From Cristatella mucedo (lineage: Eukaryota; Bryozoa; Phylactolaemata; Cristatellidae), in contig WPIO01000088.1 in the NCBI GenBank assembly GCA_009760855.2, forward strand, positions 601,001-665,000: DNA of 64,000 bases. The letters run 5' to 3'. Position 1 is the first letter of the stretch; each line of letters opens with the position of its first letter. Shown here in pieces: positions 21,421-33,590 of the stretch. The notes beneath the pieces are model-generated. The model saw only the letters and a list, made by a program, of their open reading frames with translations, was not told the origin of the DNA and did no database searches. Made by a program: the position numbers and the translations under genes.

Positions 21421-21424
21421 GTGA

Positions 21425-22640
21425 CCTCGTCCTGAAGTCCATATCCCAATCAAAGAAGACTAGTCCTTTGGACCCTATTCCCACTGCCGTGCTTCTACGT
21501 TACTTAGATATCTGCTGCTGCCATGCATAGCTAACATCCAAAATATGTCATTCGCCTCAGGTCATATCACAGTGCCTTTAAAAAATTGCTAGTCGTACTA
21601 CAACTCAAACTAATATTAATAATAATAATACACTGTATTAAGTGCCTCAAAGAACTGAATCTCTTTCTAGGTGCTTTGCATTTACTGCAAAGGAAACATG
21701 ATTAAGTGCTGAGTGGTATCATGCTTGATAAGCCACAAGAATGCTACTAATAACTACTCATGAAAGTAACGTTATACCAAGAGAACTTTAGCAACTTAAG
21801 GGCGATATATCAAGTGTTTTGTTGTTGTAGTATTGATATTATTATGAACTTCCGCCCAGCCTTTCTTCTACCACTCCTATTAAAGAGACTAGAACGAGTC
21901 GTGGCAGACCCGCTTAACTCGTATATTGAAAGTTTCAGTCTGTTTTTAGAGCTAATCACTCAACAGAGTCAGCATTGCTTCGTGCATATTGCGATCTACT
22001 TCGGAATGTAGACTTTAGTAGAGTCGCTAGGCTTGTTTTCTCGATCCTCCGGCAGCTTTCGAAGTTCTCGTATCAGACCACTTCTCGCCGAACAGCACTG
22101 GCTATGCATCAAACTCAAGGTTTTGTCGCTCGCTTTCAGGTCTCCTCATTCTTTGGCTCAAGCCTACGTATCAGATCTACTGCCCCACCAGGCCAAGCAT
22201 CATACCACTCTCTTATCGGAATCTAACTGTTTACCTATAACTCGTACACACCTAATATCCTCTGGAGACCGTGCATTCAGTTCGTATGCTCCCCAAGCTT
22301 GGTATTCACCCCCGACTTGCGTCATGACATCCCCTGGCTTGATCACAATTTAAGAAGAACTTAGAACACCTATTTAGGACACCGTTTATTGAATCCCCGT
22401 GATTCGTCCTTTATGAGCTTATGCTTGCTGACATTGTTACATGCTACCACTAATTAGGCATGCATGCTTACCACGTGCATGTCACCCCTAACCATGTTAT
22501 TCATGTTGTTTATCAAGCATGATATCATTCACCATTCAATCGCGTTTCCCTTTGCGGCAAATTTAAAACGCCTAGAAAGAGATTGAGTTCTCTGAGATCA
22601 CTTTATCAAGTGTATTATTAGTATTATTATTATTAAGAAG
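21425..22640 (+). pseudogene. LINE family 2 reverse transcriptase relic
   Basis: Frames in succession give SDLVLKSISQSKKTSPLDPI, then FRPAFLLPLLLKRLERVVAD and SQHCF, matching RT blocks 1-3 of CR1/L2 elements, then a jump to the C-terminal motifs (GDRAFSSYAPQAW near 22260-22300) and the 3' tail at about 22510-22630 ending in (TTA)n. The region with the YADD catalytic motif is deleted. Several frameshifts and stops. Confidence 0.75.
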
Positions 22641-24260
22641 TATCACAGCACTTTGCTCATTTTCCTGATTTTTTTATCATTTGGGCTATCTTTTCTAACA
22701 TGGTGTGCAATTCGGGAGCTTCAGGTCAGCCGTGATTGCCTAAATTGCTCATTGTTCGAGCTTAACAGTTTTTAGCAAACTTAAAGCGCCTAGAAATAAA
22801 TTGATTTCTCTCAGGTTGCTCTATCAAGTGCGTTTTTAGTATTAGAACTGCTGCGATCGGTTTTTATGTGTAGGCATGCAATTGGCCCATTCATCTGATT
22901 TTCTTCGGGTTTGTTGGTTTGTCGAGTTAAGCTAAAATTGTGAAATAAAATGTGAAGGTGAAGCCCTTGCATTTGCCATTGCTCGTGACAGCATAAGGAT
23001 TTAGACTTCATATTTTTTGTCATCTGGGTACAATTGTACTCGAATGTAATGTTCCTAACCTTCGTTCCGGGCTTTAATATTTGTAAGTTCCTTTGTTATC
23101 CTTTGTCAGCCAAAATTGACTGTGCAGCACATTCTTATTGACGATATCAAAATGAAACAGGTGTAGCAACTAAAGTAAAAATCTTGTCAGGTAAGCAAGA
23201 ACAAATTCATGCATGATAATGACATATTGTTTTTTGCAAAAGAATGACCTGCTAGGATAAGGCTTTAGTCACCTCAACAACCTGCAAACATTCGCTTTAT
23301 TGGTTTAAGGTTCGTAAAGTTGGGACTCGAGTCGAATACTGCACATCTTTTCGTTAAGTTGTATTTTGCTGTAAATCTGTTTCCTGGGTACTTCCGCATG
23401 AAACACGGTTAGCCATTCGTATTCATAATTTGTGAGCATTTTTAGCACGCGAATTTCGCTAAATCTTCGGTTTCAACTTGTAGCAGGTTTATTTATTTAT
23501 GTATAGGTCCCTAGAGCAAATCATCAATGCTTAGACAAATCTCTTTAACAGTTACTCAAAATATACCGGCATGCTCCTTTACTACTGATCTGGTTTTGCT
23601 GAGTTTTACGATCTCGAAAATTGCGATTAGAGATATTACGTCTAAGTGGCTGTAGCAACGAATGTTGAAAATAACTTTAGTAGTAAGCAAGATTAAACTG
23701 TTTTGATCTAACTGCATAGATTGTCCCAATATTCGGATTGAGACCTCTGAGTTATCTATTGTCACTGGTCTCTCATGTAATGTGTGCACACTCATGTAAG
23801 CTACTGTTTTCACCAGACAAATCTCTGTTTCAATGTATTTCTGCATGAGACCATGCTTTGGTTCCACATCACTGCTTCCGACTTCACAATTATTGTTCTA
23901 CCACACGTTTTGCTTCGTACGTTTCACCCTTTTTTAACCTCTCGTCTGGCGGCTTAATCGTCGGATCTGTGCGAATAATCCTTTGTTACCCTGGATGCAT
24001 TTTGGAGCGTTAGGTCAGCTGCGCTTGTCAAAATTGCTCACTCTTTTAGCAAAACAGTGCTTAGTTGTCCGTTTTGTGCCTATAGTACTTCCTCGTTTGC
24101 TATCAATGCCAGCACTTCATGCTGCCTCCAGACTGCTCCTCATGTTGCTTAGAAGCTCAATTTTGGGCCACGGTTAGTTTGTGTTCGTGCAAAATGAATC
24201 CATCCAATTGACCAATTATATCCTTGTCGTTCATCCTGAATCTTTAGCCCAGCTTTATGA
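22640..24260. other. Repeat-derived spacer, no gene
   Basis: Contains a short LINE tail near 22780-22840 and a segment (22700-22770) repeated at 19005-19075 and, more weakly, near 24000-24060 (GGAGC.TCAGGTCAGC). No supported coding sequence. Confidence 0.5.
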
Positions 24261-24264
24261 TGGC

Positions 24265-24400
24265 ACACTAGTCAAGGCTGTTGCTTGTCACGACCTTGGT
24301 TTCGAGGTCATGGGTCCGAATCCTGCAGTGGGCGATTCTATATTGCCGCTGCTAGCAGTGGTGATAGCCGTAAAGGCTATTCTGTTGCCGTAGATAAGAG
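24265..24400 (+). mobile_element. tRNA-derived SINE (SINE2)
   Basis: Contains a B-box-like GGGTCCGAATCC at 24312 with a tRNA-like A-box region upstream, followed by a body (TGCAGTGGGCGATTCTATAT) that matches the other copy at 57100-57215. Neither copy folds as a good tRNA, so these are SINE heads. Confidence 0.55.
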
Positions 24401-25761
24401 GCCGTTAAGACAGCCTGATATTCTACTTATTTTAATTGTTTGTCCATGGATTGCAACTGCTGTAATAGCTTTACGTTAGATTGCCACTGACCGTGACGGA
24501 GTTATCATTTCAAATGTAATAAGTGGTGGCTTTATACCTATCTATAACAAAATCTATGAAAGCGATATATATGAAAGTACTGTAGACAACTAACGAAGCC
24601 ACGAAAACCTCGAATGATTCTAGGCCATTTACAGGCATTTGCCAACCACCAGTGGTGCGTGGCAGCAAAACATTTCTTCGTACTAGATTGACTGGCTAGC
24701 AATAAGAACGGTTGAGGGTATGCAACCTAGCAAGTCTGTAGAGTAATGAAAATTGAGTTTCCTAGCTTTGTGGCCATCAGATGAGGATATGTACTCATAA
24801 AACCCCCTTCTTTAATAATCTGCTGATGCGAATGGGAGCTAGGCTTTGGTGCTCGGAATCCTCACTTGACATCCAACTAGGATGGAAGACTGCAACAATC
24901 AGGCTACGATAACAACCAATAATAAATACTCTGACGCTCACTGTATCCAGCTGTCTCCGGGGCTTCCTTTCTCTCTTACAGTCTCAGGCCTGTATGTACA
25001 TGGTGCAGTCCTGTCTTCCTTCACCCGATCGCACGAGGTTTGAAGACGTCATGCGGACGTTTGACAGGCAATTTGCCGCCGTTGCCGACAGCGGTTGGCC
25101 GTTGGCGATAGTAGCCTCTGCCCGAGCTCAAACGCCACGCAGCCGCTGCTGACGCTGTCGCTGTTGCTGCTTTTCATCGGACCGGCCGTCGCGATGCCGC
25201 ACCGATGGGAGGACGATGCTGAAGACTCTGCCGGCGATACTTAGAGTAAAGGGAGCGCCCTGCGCCGATAGGCAGAGCCGTGACGCCGACTTTGACGCAT
25301 CGGCGGGCTGGCACAAGGATCAAGTACTTGCATGGCGAGCCGACGTAGACATCGAGCCATTGCACCTGCTGCCCCCGCCGCCACAGCAGCCCTCTGGATC
25401 CCTGCCGACATCGGGCGGCCACCCGGCGGTGGAGCTTCGACGACGGAAGAGACAGACAAGTGAGCGTAGTGACATGCCTCGGCCCGTGCTGGCTGCGTTG
25501 TCCACCTCGACAGCAATCTTGCTTCGGCAGCTGTTCGAGCAACTCAAGCGCTCGCTGGGACGCAAACGCCCGGACAATCTGGCAGATCGCTCGACCTTGG
25601 GACTTTCGGCGCTTGTGCCACCTTGGAGCGTTCTTCGATCGAGCGAGCGGACCCCTTATTCTGCTCACGGCTTGCTCGAGAATACTAAGCGCTCGCCCTC
25701 GGACCCGTCCCCTGTCTGGCCGTCTGCCCCACTCGACCCTCGATCCTTATATTGCTTTTAG

Positions 25762-28171
25762 TGGAGCAGTATCGCATCAAGATGGTGGGTACGGGCTACT
25801 TTGCGACGCCACTCTACCCGCAGCTCGTCTCCGATGGCAGCTTTACGTGCTTCTGGCAGCTGTCGGCCATCTACGTCGGCCAGACTGTCAAAGTCGACCT
25901 GAGCGGCCTGCAGGTCACCAGCCACCAGACGACTTTGGCAGCGTCCGATTGCAGCGTCGAGTATGCCACTGTAGCAGATGCCAAAGGTCACGTTGTGAGG
26001 TAGGGGCACCGCTTCGTCGCCAGTTGCTCGCTCGTCTATCGATCGCCCTGCGATCACACGGTCTTCACTCCGATGCTCAGGCACAGAGCTGGCTGGGGCG
26101 CTGAGAAACCCGGACTCTGGAGTGAGTAGTGTGTGAGCATACACACACACACACACACACGCACAGATATGCCGTTTAGTCTAGGAGACGGCAATAGAGC
26201 ATCGATTATACGTAGGCTTCGCAATTCAACTGATCGCATTCTGCGCCTCCCCTCTGCAAATGGTTGGGGCCGGTGGGGCAGTACTCATCCGTTGGGCCAT
26301 ATTAGATCCTTTGGGCTGAACTTTGCCCTTCGGATGAGAGTTTGACCACTTATGCAGCACGACTTTCTTCCCTTTGGTGCAGGCGCTGAGAATACGACCT
26401 TGTAGGAAATATTCATGCCTTTGTCACTACATAGTAGACGAGGCGACGCCTCTTTACGGACTATTTGGCCACCTGTCGGCTTTGTGGCGAGCACCTGTCG
26501 GTTTAAGGCCCCTGGATCAACTGGCGATTACCTTGACCTGCTGAATTAAGAGCTTTGTCTTTCGGCAAATTTCGGTACAAAATCCTCGATGAGAAAGAGG
26601 GAGGCGTGCCCGTGTGCCGATTGGTTTCTTAGCATTTTCAGAATAACACTGGCCCTTCCTTGTGCAGCTAAGCTAGACCATGTTGGGGCACATTCTAATT
26701 ATATCGAAATAAGATATTACCACACTACCCGAGACTCCCTTGTCCCAACAATCACTGACAGCACATTCCGACCGCATACATAATCGTTTAAACGAAGCCA
26801 CAAGCTCTCTCTAACGTCGTCGCCTGCATGCCTCAGTAGCTGTTGTGTTTCTCGTACCAGCTTTAGCTTTCCCATTGATGTCTGAAGACACACTGAATGT
26901 TACCTGCACACATCCTCCAACCAACTGCTGTAGCAGTTCTCTACCGTTTCTAGGTATTGCAGCCCGCAGGAGGAGCCAATTCTCGTGGGTGAAAATGTCT
27001 ACGTATGGGCTTCCGGTCATGGGTCCCAGTTCAGGTTTGTTCTCTCTCTCTTTCTTGCCCTCTCTCGCCCTCTCTCGCCCTCTCTCGCCCTCTCTCGCCC
27101 TCCCTCGCCCTCTCTCGCCCTCTCTCTCCCTCCCTCGCCCTCCCTCGCCCTCCCTCGCCCTCCCTCGCTCTCCCTCGCTCTTCCTCGCTCTTCCTCGCTC
27201 TCTCTCGCTCTCTCTCGCTCTCTCATTGCTCAGGGCTTGTCTGAGTTGCACAGCTACCGTGCACTTATCCTGCCAATTCCTTCATACCAGTCACTCTTAG
27301 TTTGCCTGGTCACGTGCCCAGCAAATCGCATTGCCTCTCCGTCGCACTTCCTTCTGCAGCCCCACGCCCACTTCTGGAAAGGTGGCAGCGACCTAGGTGG
27401 CATCGGTGGACGGGCCGGTGCGATTACAAGTATAATAAAGGTCATCTGACGACGAGCTTTGCGAACTATTTCCTTTAAAGTTTGAGGAGGTCGTCTAAAG
27501 TCACTGGCCACGTTCGGCACGCCCGACTATCCCAGTGTGTATCCGAGAGCTCGAACCTGCTTCTGGCTGACCTCGGCGCCCAGTGCCGACCATCCAGTGA
27601 CCCTCGCCTTCGATACGTTCGGAGTCGGCCGAAGTGGCTCGTCGTGCGAGGGCACATACGTCACGGTGTAGACGAGCGAGCAGGGGCTGTTCGGACGGTG
27701 AGCTGAGGCGCCTCTCCTTGTCTTCGCCCCGAGCCGTGTCTAGCTTCTGCCCCGTTGGCCGCATGTGAAGGTGAAGGCCTTCCCTCTGGCTGCAAAGTGA
27801 GGCGTGACCGAGCAACCCGACTATCCGAATGGCGTGCACCGTTAAAGGTTCTGCAGCGACAGCCTGCCGGTGAACGTCACCACAAGAGCCTTCCTCTTCA
27901 TCCCTTTCTCCAGCGACGGCAACGATGACAACAAGCCCGGCTTTATCGCCAGGTTGACAACCAGTGAGTCGTATGAGCCGCCAGAGGGCGTCCTCTGCTG
28001 CTCAGGAGCGAAAGCTGCTGCAAATGAGAGCTCAGGCTGCAGCCGCCGCCTAATTAGACCGCCCTCTTTCATGCGATGCTCTCTTCCCTTTTAGACGGCT
28101 TGAATCTATCGACACCGGGCGTTGGTGGTGGCAGTACGGTGTCACCTGGTCCTCTCGACGACTGCGGATAG
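25762..28171 (+). CDS. CUB-domain protein, partial gene model
   Basis: Three exons join in phase. Exon 25762-25999, after the acceptor TTGCTTTTAG, encodes the first half of a CUB domain: GTGYFATPLYPQ, FTCFWQLSA, VKVDLSG, ending YATVADAKGHVV. It ends in phase 2 at AG|GTAGGG. Exon 27848-27963, after TTAAAG, supplies the second half: FCSDSLPVNVTTRAFLFIPF and GFIAR, ending at CCA|GTGAGT. Exon 28095-28171 adds a short G/S/P-rich tail to a TAG. CUB domains are extracellular modules for protein or carbohydrate binding, so the product is probably secreted or membrane-bound. A signal-peptide-like stretch (LLTLSLLLLFIGPAVA) is encoded near 25140-25195 but lacks an ATG. The splice choices are inferred. 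Confidence 0.6.
27050..27225 (+). repeat. Minisatellite, CTCTCGCCCT unit
   Basis: About 17 units of a 10-base CTCTCGCCCT/CCCTCGCCCT repeat inside an intron of the CUB gene, decaying at the right to CTCGCTCTTC. Confidence 0.9.
27506..27664 (+). CDS. Second CUB first-half exon
   Basis: Read as ACG TTC GGC, the stretch encodes TFGTPDYPSVYPRARTCFWL, then VTLAFDTFGVG and SSCEGTYVTV. This is the first half of another CUB domain: TP-YP-x-x-YP, C-F-W, the hydrophobic V-x-L-x-F strand and the second Cys before YVTV. A possible acceptor is TCTAAAG before 27509. The frame meets TAG right after GTCACG|GTGTAG, so it needs a donor there (phase 0) or is broken. It lies in the intron between the two halves of the other CUB domain and could be an alternative exon or a decaying domain. 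Confidence 0.45.
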
Positions 28172-28367
28172 AACATCGATTGCAAACGCCGGGGGAAGCA
28201 GCGCCACCTCCACCAGCCCACCGACCACACTCAGCTCGGCAGCATCGTCGTTCGTCACGAAGCCACTAGTAGCGACGACTTCCGAAACAGAAACAGCAGG
28301 GCCGGGCACAGCTCCGACGACTGTCGGTGATCTACCGGTGACTCAGCCACTGACTTCAACGTCGTAG
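28172..28367 (+). CDS. Ser/Thr-rich stretch after CUB exons
   Basis: An open frame rich in S, T, A and P (GGSSATSTSPPTTLSSAASS, TSETETAGPGTAPTT) ending at TAG 28365-28367. It resembles a mucin-like stalk, which often follows extracellular domains. It is not in frame with the third CUB exon, so its use would need another splice site. Low certainty. Confidence 0.25.
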
Positions 28368-29009
28368 CCTTCGAACGGCAGCACAGCCGAATATACTACG
28401 CCAGCCCAAAGGTTGCGGTGTGGCAAGCACTGGCCGGCCACTGCGAGCGAGCCGATCTTGACTGTATGACGAAAGCTGAGGTCGAAGTGGCCGACGGCAG
28501 GGCGAGCTGCCTCAGCCAAGACTATTGTGCCCACCTTGCTGGCGGGTGTCGCGCTCAATCATTTCTTGGTTGCCAGCGAGCGAACGCTTCCCGACTGTCG
28601 CTGGCCGATATCCTTGGCTTTGGCAGGTTATCGTCTGCTTGCAAGCCGCGTCGGTCGAATGGGCGAATGCTGTGCTCAATATAGACGCAGAATCGCCGAT
28701 CAAGCATGTCCACCTTGTTCAGTCGAGGGACGAGCGTGTCCAGTCGAAATACTGAGAGGCACGAAGGTCGCTCAGTAACCTTCAATCTGACCTCGATCTC
28801 TAACCTCTAACCTGCCACTTGCATAGTGGCACATGCTGTGCCACTCGCTTTCTGTAGCAGCTCGCTAGCACGCCTTGCTCGGTTCGTCCGTCCTCGAGCG
28901 GAGAGGTCATGGAGCCGTTGGTGCCCAATTAAAACGCTGCTGTAACCGCACGATGTCTGCCTTTGTCGCTTCCAGAGGCTCACGTCCTCTTTTCGTCCTC
29001 CCCCTCTCC

Positions 29010-29185
29010 TCGCTCGCTCTCATTCTAGCTAGCTCTCATTCTTGCTAGCTCTTATTCTCGACCACATTCGCGCTCGCTCTTAATTCTCGCTCACTCTTAG
29101 TCTCTCTCGCTCGCTTTCCTTCTTAATCACATTCTTGCTCGCTCACTCTTATTCTCTCGCTCACTCATACTTTCGTCCTCACTCT
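29010..29185 (+). repeat. CTCGCTCTTATT-type low-complexity tract
   Basis: Degenerate repeats of CTCGCTCACTCTTATTCT-like words. No gene. Confidence 0.7.
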
Positions 29186-29861
29186 CTTGTCGGATGCATT
29201 CTGCTTCCTTTCTGGCTGCTTCCAGTAGCTGGAGAATACCGAGCTGTGCTCAGGCTCAGTGGCCGTGCCAGGCCGAGACCTGGCTGCAGCTCGTCATTCG
29301 TTCTGTCAGCCTCTTTGGCAACAAGCTCAAGGCTGTCAGCCGCTCGCCCTTACGAGGACCGTGCTTCATCCGTCAAGTAGTGCTGCCGCCTCAGTGAGAA
29401 CGTGACGCGGTAGCGACGAGTCGAAACCTTCGCTGTGTAAGCAAGCAGCTGGGTGGTGCAGCTGTCGTTCGGCTTAATCCTCCGGCTTAAGCCTGCCGCC
29501 CTGGGCGAACGAATGGGGCAGCTGGGGGAGGGCTGCCCGAGAGGCTCCTCCCATTTGGTTCTGCCCTGTGGTGGGGCCTGCGGAAGAGTCCGCTCGAACG
29601 TGCCTTTTGCCCACGACGATGCCTGTTTGGACCTTTGGATGCCACTTTGCCTGCCCCTAGCCCCCTCCCAGTTTGCCTGCCCCACCCTGTTTGCTCCCGG
29701 AGGCTCGATCTGCCTGCGGAGAGCTCAAAGAGAGCTGAGCTCCCTGCTGAGCTGGGAGCTCATCTTGGACGAACGAACGAGCAGTGCCTTGGCGAGCTCA
29801 TTCGAGGTTTCACACGTTTCTCAGGGCGCCAGCAACATGATTTTCTCCCGTTATTGTCCAG

Positions 29862-30078
29862 GACGGCGGCAGCGTCGGCGGCGGCCCAGTGGACGTGACT
29901 TCTACACTTCTATTCTCGGATCCTCCTCCGTCCGCCACCGGCTCCGTCCTCTGCAGAACTCTCGACCGCACGGAGCTCCGCCGATGGCGGTGGCGGCGGC
30001 TGTGCTTCCGGCCGAGCGAGAACGCTCGAGGTGCTGGAGTCGGCTTCGGCGGTAGCGGCTTCGGGTTTAGAATGATCA
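29862..30078 (+). CDS. Possible further CUB second-half exon
   Basis: After the acceptor-like TTGTCCAG, an open frame gives DVTSTLLFSDPPPSATGSVL, a Cys, a basic W-rich stretch, LCFRPSENA and GFGFRMITG. The order (YV-like DVT, S-PP-TGSVLC, F-P-S-x-N, GFGFR) resembles the second half of a CUB domain, with a Gly-rich insertion. It fits the neighbouring CUB gene but is GC-rich and could be chance; the long open frame on the opposite strand has no motifs. Confidence 0.3.
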
Positions 30079-30525
30079 CCGGATGCCCGTTCAGCGTATG
30101 GGTGGCCTCGCAGCCGTGGTCGCCATCAGCTTCGTCGCTGGGACGAGGCGGGTCACAGGGCGCCCTCAAGCTCACGAGCGTTGACGTGGCAGCGACCGGG
30201 TGAATTTCACCAGAGGCAGCATCCCTTAACTTGACGTCGACGCCGCCATTAACGCGCCGTTCGAGACGGCGGCCGACGGACCGACAGTTAGATCGACGGG
30301 TGTCTACGGTGACGGCGATCGGCCAGTCGTCAAGGGTCGTCTTACGAGCACCCGCCGATCCGGCCAATCCGGCCGTAGCTCGCTGGTTAGCACCACTATC
30401 TTAAGGTGAAAGGTCACAGGCCCCACGTCCCAGCAATCAAAGCACACGACCCCCTGTGAGCAAGTGGACGCCCGGAACGCACTGTCGCGTCTCTAGGCCC
30501 GATCGCGAACTGAAATTTACCAGAG

Positions 30526-30618
30526 GTGAGAGAGAGACAGAGAGAGACAGAGAGAGAGAGATAGATAGAGACAGACAGACAGGGAGAGACAGAGAGAGAG
30601 AGAGAGAGACAGAGAGAC

Positions 30619-30691
<73 letters not shown>

Positions 30692-30803
30692 GATAGAGAC
30701 AGAGAGAGATAGAGACAGAGAGAGAGAGAGACAGAGAGAGATAGAGACAGAGAGAGATAGAGACAGAGAGAGAGAGAGACAGAGAGAGATAGAGACAGAG
30801 AGT
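30526..30803 (+). repeat. GA/CAGA/GATA microsatellite
   Basis: About 280 bases of AGAGAGACAGAGAGAGATAG-type sequence, with a higher-order repeat of about 50 bases near 30680-30800. Confidence 0.95.
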
Positions 30804-31010
30804 GCATGCAGGAAGCATCGCTCAAGAATCTACGAGCAGTAGCTAAGGAAAATATATCCGGTTGTCTGTGCAGAGAATGCTTGCTGGTACATTTTAATGT
30901 TAGTAGCGAGCCACGATTCGAAGAAGCTGGCTGGGTGGAGGTCGGAGGTCAGCCGTCTGTCGACGGCCTGCCTTTCTATTTGCATCTCGCCTCAATCTCT
31001 CTGCCTCCTT

Positions 31011-33183
31011 TCATTTATCCAGATAGTAAGGATGGACCAGGAGGCTATCGAGGGTGATTCTGTTGTTAGCCTCTGGCTCCATCAGTCGGGCTATGATTAG
31101 ACGCTCAAAGTCGTCGCTATCTGGGAGCTTTGCCAGGCTTCTCCTGAACGCGAGAAATCTCACTGCTGGGTCCAGAGCTGGAAGAAATCCACGTGCCTTA
31201 AACGAAACAGAGCTGGTTGCCCGGACAAAGTTTAGTAACAACAATGATAATGATGCACTTAATAAAAGTGCCCTCAAAGAACTAAATCTCTTTCTACACA
31301 CTATACATTTTCTGTAGAAGAAATACTATTGAATGGTGAGCGGAAATATCATGCTTGATAAACTACATGAATAACATGGTTAGCTGTGACACGAACCCGG
31401 TCAGCATGCGAGAGTGGTTAGTGGCAGCATACCATGGCAGCATGTGACACAAGTCGGGAGGGAGTTCCACGCTTTAAGAGCATACGAACTAAATGCACGG
31501 TCTCCAAAGGATTTGAGGTTTGTACGAGGTATTCGTAGACTTTGGATTCCGAAAAGTGGGTGGTACGATAGATTCAACAGGAGATATGCTGGCAAAGCCG
31601 ATTTTGAGTGTTAGCGTATCTAATTTCTGAATCATACTCGGTTTGCATATGACTAGTAAGTTTTTTATCACCATTCAATTTAGTTAAATTTGTTACCATA
31701 TATGTGCGGATGTCATCAATCCATGCAGCAAGAGAGTTGAGAGAATTTGAGGTGATCCAAAGGCTGGTATGGATGAAAGCAAAGGTCCAACTGAGTGTCA
31801 TAGGCATGTAAGTGAAAGCAATGATTGTGCTTGACAATCACGTCGGCACGGGAGACCTAGCAAAGAGCAATGAGGTACCCCAAAATTCAGAGGTTTATCT
31901 TAGACGATCTTTGTCTATTCACGTCGAAACCCTTAAGTCTCCCCATCACCCATCTGCTTCGCTCACTCACTATTACGTAGAGAAGGACTCCCAGCGAATA
32001 GATGTCGGTCGGCACAGCCTCGTACTCCTCGCTTCTCAGCGTTTCAGGAGCGTTGTAAATCGGCGTGCCACGATATCCTCGCTTCTTTTGGCCAGGCACG
32101 AACCGTTCGGCAAGGCCAAAGTCGCAGAGTTTCACCTTGGGTCCCCTGAACACCAGCACGTTCTCGGGTTTGACGTCTCTGTCAGAAAAAAGCATTAGTG
32201 CTCGCACCGTGACCGTCCCGAGAGCAGCTAAATAAAGCCCGAGCACCGGTCGCGGCTGTGCAAACCCACAAGCACGACCGGAAGTAAGGTGCCCGGTCTT
32301 GAGCTGTACTCACCCGTGTATGATGTGCATTGCATGCATGTAGCTCAGGCCAGCTGCCAGCTGTCGCATGATATCGCGTCTTTCAAATCTCGGCACTCGT
32401 ATATTAGGCTGCATCCGTCGGTACGCGTTCAGATCGCCGAGCTGACCTAACTCCATTACTATGCAAGAGGTCTAGATAGTACAAGAAATCGTTTTCAAGA
32501 CAAGGGCTAACTCTATGGCTAGGCGCATGCTCGGTCTAGAGAGACGTAGCCGCCTGCAGCCGTGGCGAATCGCCCTGGCATCACCATAGTGCAAGCGTAC
32601 ACACCCAGCCATTCAGCGACTATGCAGCCATTTCCGCCGTGCCCGAAATAAGGGGCTAGCACTCAGGACGACTGAACATCGAAGAAAAAAGAGTTAAGAT
32701 ATTATCGAGTTCAAAATTTGACAGCAGCATTTCGTTTAACTAGGCTAGCCGGTGAGCGCAGGATGAAACAGAAGTAGAGACCAAACTCACAAACTCAAGA
32801 GGCATCACATTCGCACCCTCACCCTCTGGCTTCTTAGGCTTAGTTTGCGTCGCTACCAAGAAGGCGACGAACAAGCGATTGTACTTTCAGGCACCTCTTA
32901 CCCAACCACCGTTGAGCGTAAAGTCGGAGTAGTATTCAATGACATTCTCGTGCTTTAGCGTTCGCATAATTTCAACTTCTTTATGAAGACTATTGGCTAT
33001 CCAGTGTTTAGACGAAGGAAGAATTTTAGCACAGGCTTTCCTGCCATCTGGCCGGTGGCGAACAATCAATAACTGGCCATTCTTATTGTTGACGATCAAT
33101 TCGTCAACGTCGTAGTTATGTTGGCGGAAGCAATGGGCAAGCACACGCCCCTGGTGCTCTCTTAAGATCCCCAACATTGCCAT
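31011..33183 (-). pseudogene. Kinase-like gene, copy A, acceptor lost
   Basis: Exons read downward: 33183-32902, 32471-32314, 32178-31971, and an exon 4 homologue ending at the stop 31011-31013. Exons 1-3 are intact and mirror copy C base for base in length: invariant Lys in [18 protein letters not shown] hinge, a catalytic loop ending DVKPEN, DFG, and NAPETL. In exon 4 the position equivalent to CAG|GAAACA in B and C reads CGG|GCAACC, so the AG acceptor is gone; the next AG downstream would shift the frame into a stop. The C-terminal lobe motif [20 protein letters not shown] is still readable. Probably not expressed as a full kinase unless a non-canonical site is used. Confidence 0.65.
31215..31900 (-). 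mobile_element. LINE family 2 relic in intron 3 of copy A
   Basis: In the sense of the kinase gene: degenerate RT pieces (MPMTLSWTFAF, SLNSLAAWIDDIRTYM), then IPRTNLKSFGDRAFSSYALK and WNSLPTCV, then the LINE 3' tail around 31250-31370. The same relic is in intron 3 of copies B, C and D. Confidence 0.75.
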
Positions 33184-33246
33184 GACTGGAGTGTGGTTCC
33201 TGCTCTGCACTTCCTGCCGGGTGCTTCAGCAACAGCGTGTCGTCAC

Positions 33247-33254
33247 TATATATA
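33247..33254 (-). promoter_or_regulatory. TATA box of copy A
   Basis: TATATATA followed by GTGACGACAC on the minus strand, 64 bases upstream of the conserved ATG at 33183. The same element stands at the same distance in copies C and D. Confidence 0.5.
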
Positions 33255-33439
33255 GCATATGTCCCGGCAATATTGTGTCGTCACAAAAGATGAACGGGAT
33301 GTCGTCAGAAGTTATTCTGACATTGCCACGATCGAGACCGAGGCTTTGCAGCATTTGCTGCTTCCGCCACAATTGACTGCTCGCCGAGCGCTCGCCGGCA
33401 ATAACTTGGCACACTGCTGCTGTTGAAAACATATTTTTT

Positions 33440-33590
33440 CTTGCTCACCTTAATAATAATAATTGATAATGCGCCCTCAGAGAACTCGATCTCTTTACAG
33501 TCGCTTGCAATTTCCTGTAAAGGAAACACGATCGTGGCATGAGTGGTATCACGCTTGATGAACACCAACAACGACATAAATAGCACGTCT
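33440..33590 (-). repeat. LINE family 2 3' tail upstream of copy A
   Basis: Ends in (TTA)n, with GAGATCGAGTTCTCTGAGGG. The same tail lies upstream of copy C (44740-44885) and copy B (35910-36045). Confidence 0.75.

Noticed and set aside
24265-24400. tRNA gene (also 19.6, 57.1, 57.4 and 59.4 kb)
   Set aside because: A- and B-box-like elements are present but no complete cloverleaf can be drawn; shared bodies and LINE-like tails mark SINEs.
25216-25761. 181-codon frame rich in Pro, Ser and Arg just before the CUB exon
   Set aside because: Overlaps equally long frames on the other strand, no motifs, and the CUB exon uses another frame after a clear acceptor.
29810-30367. 185-codon minus-strand frame
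   Set aside because: GC-rich shadow with no domain; the plus strand offers a CUB-like reading.
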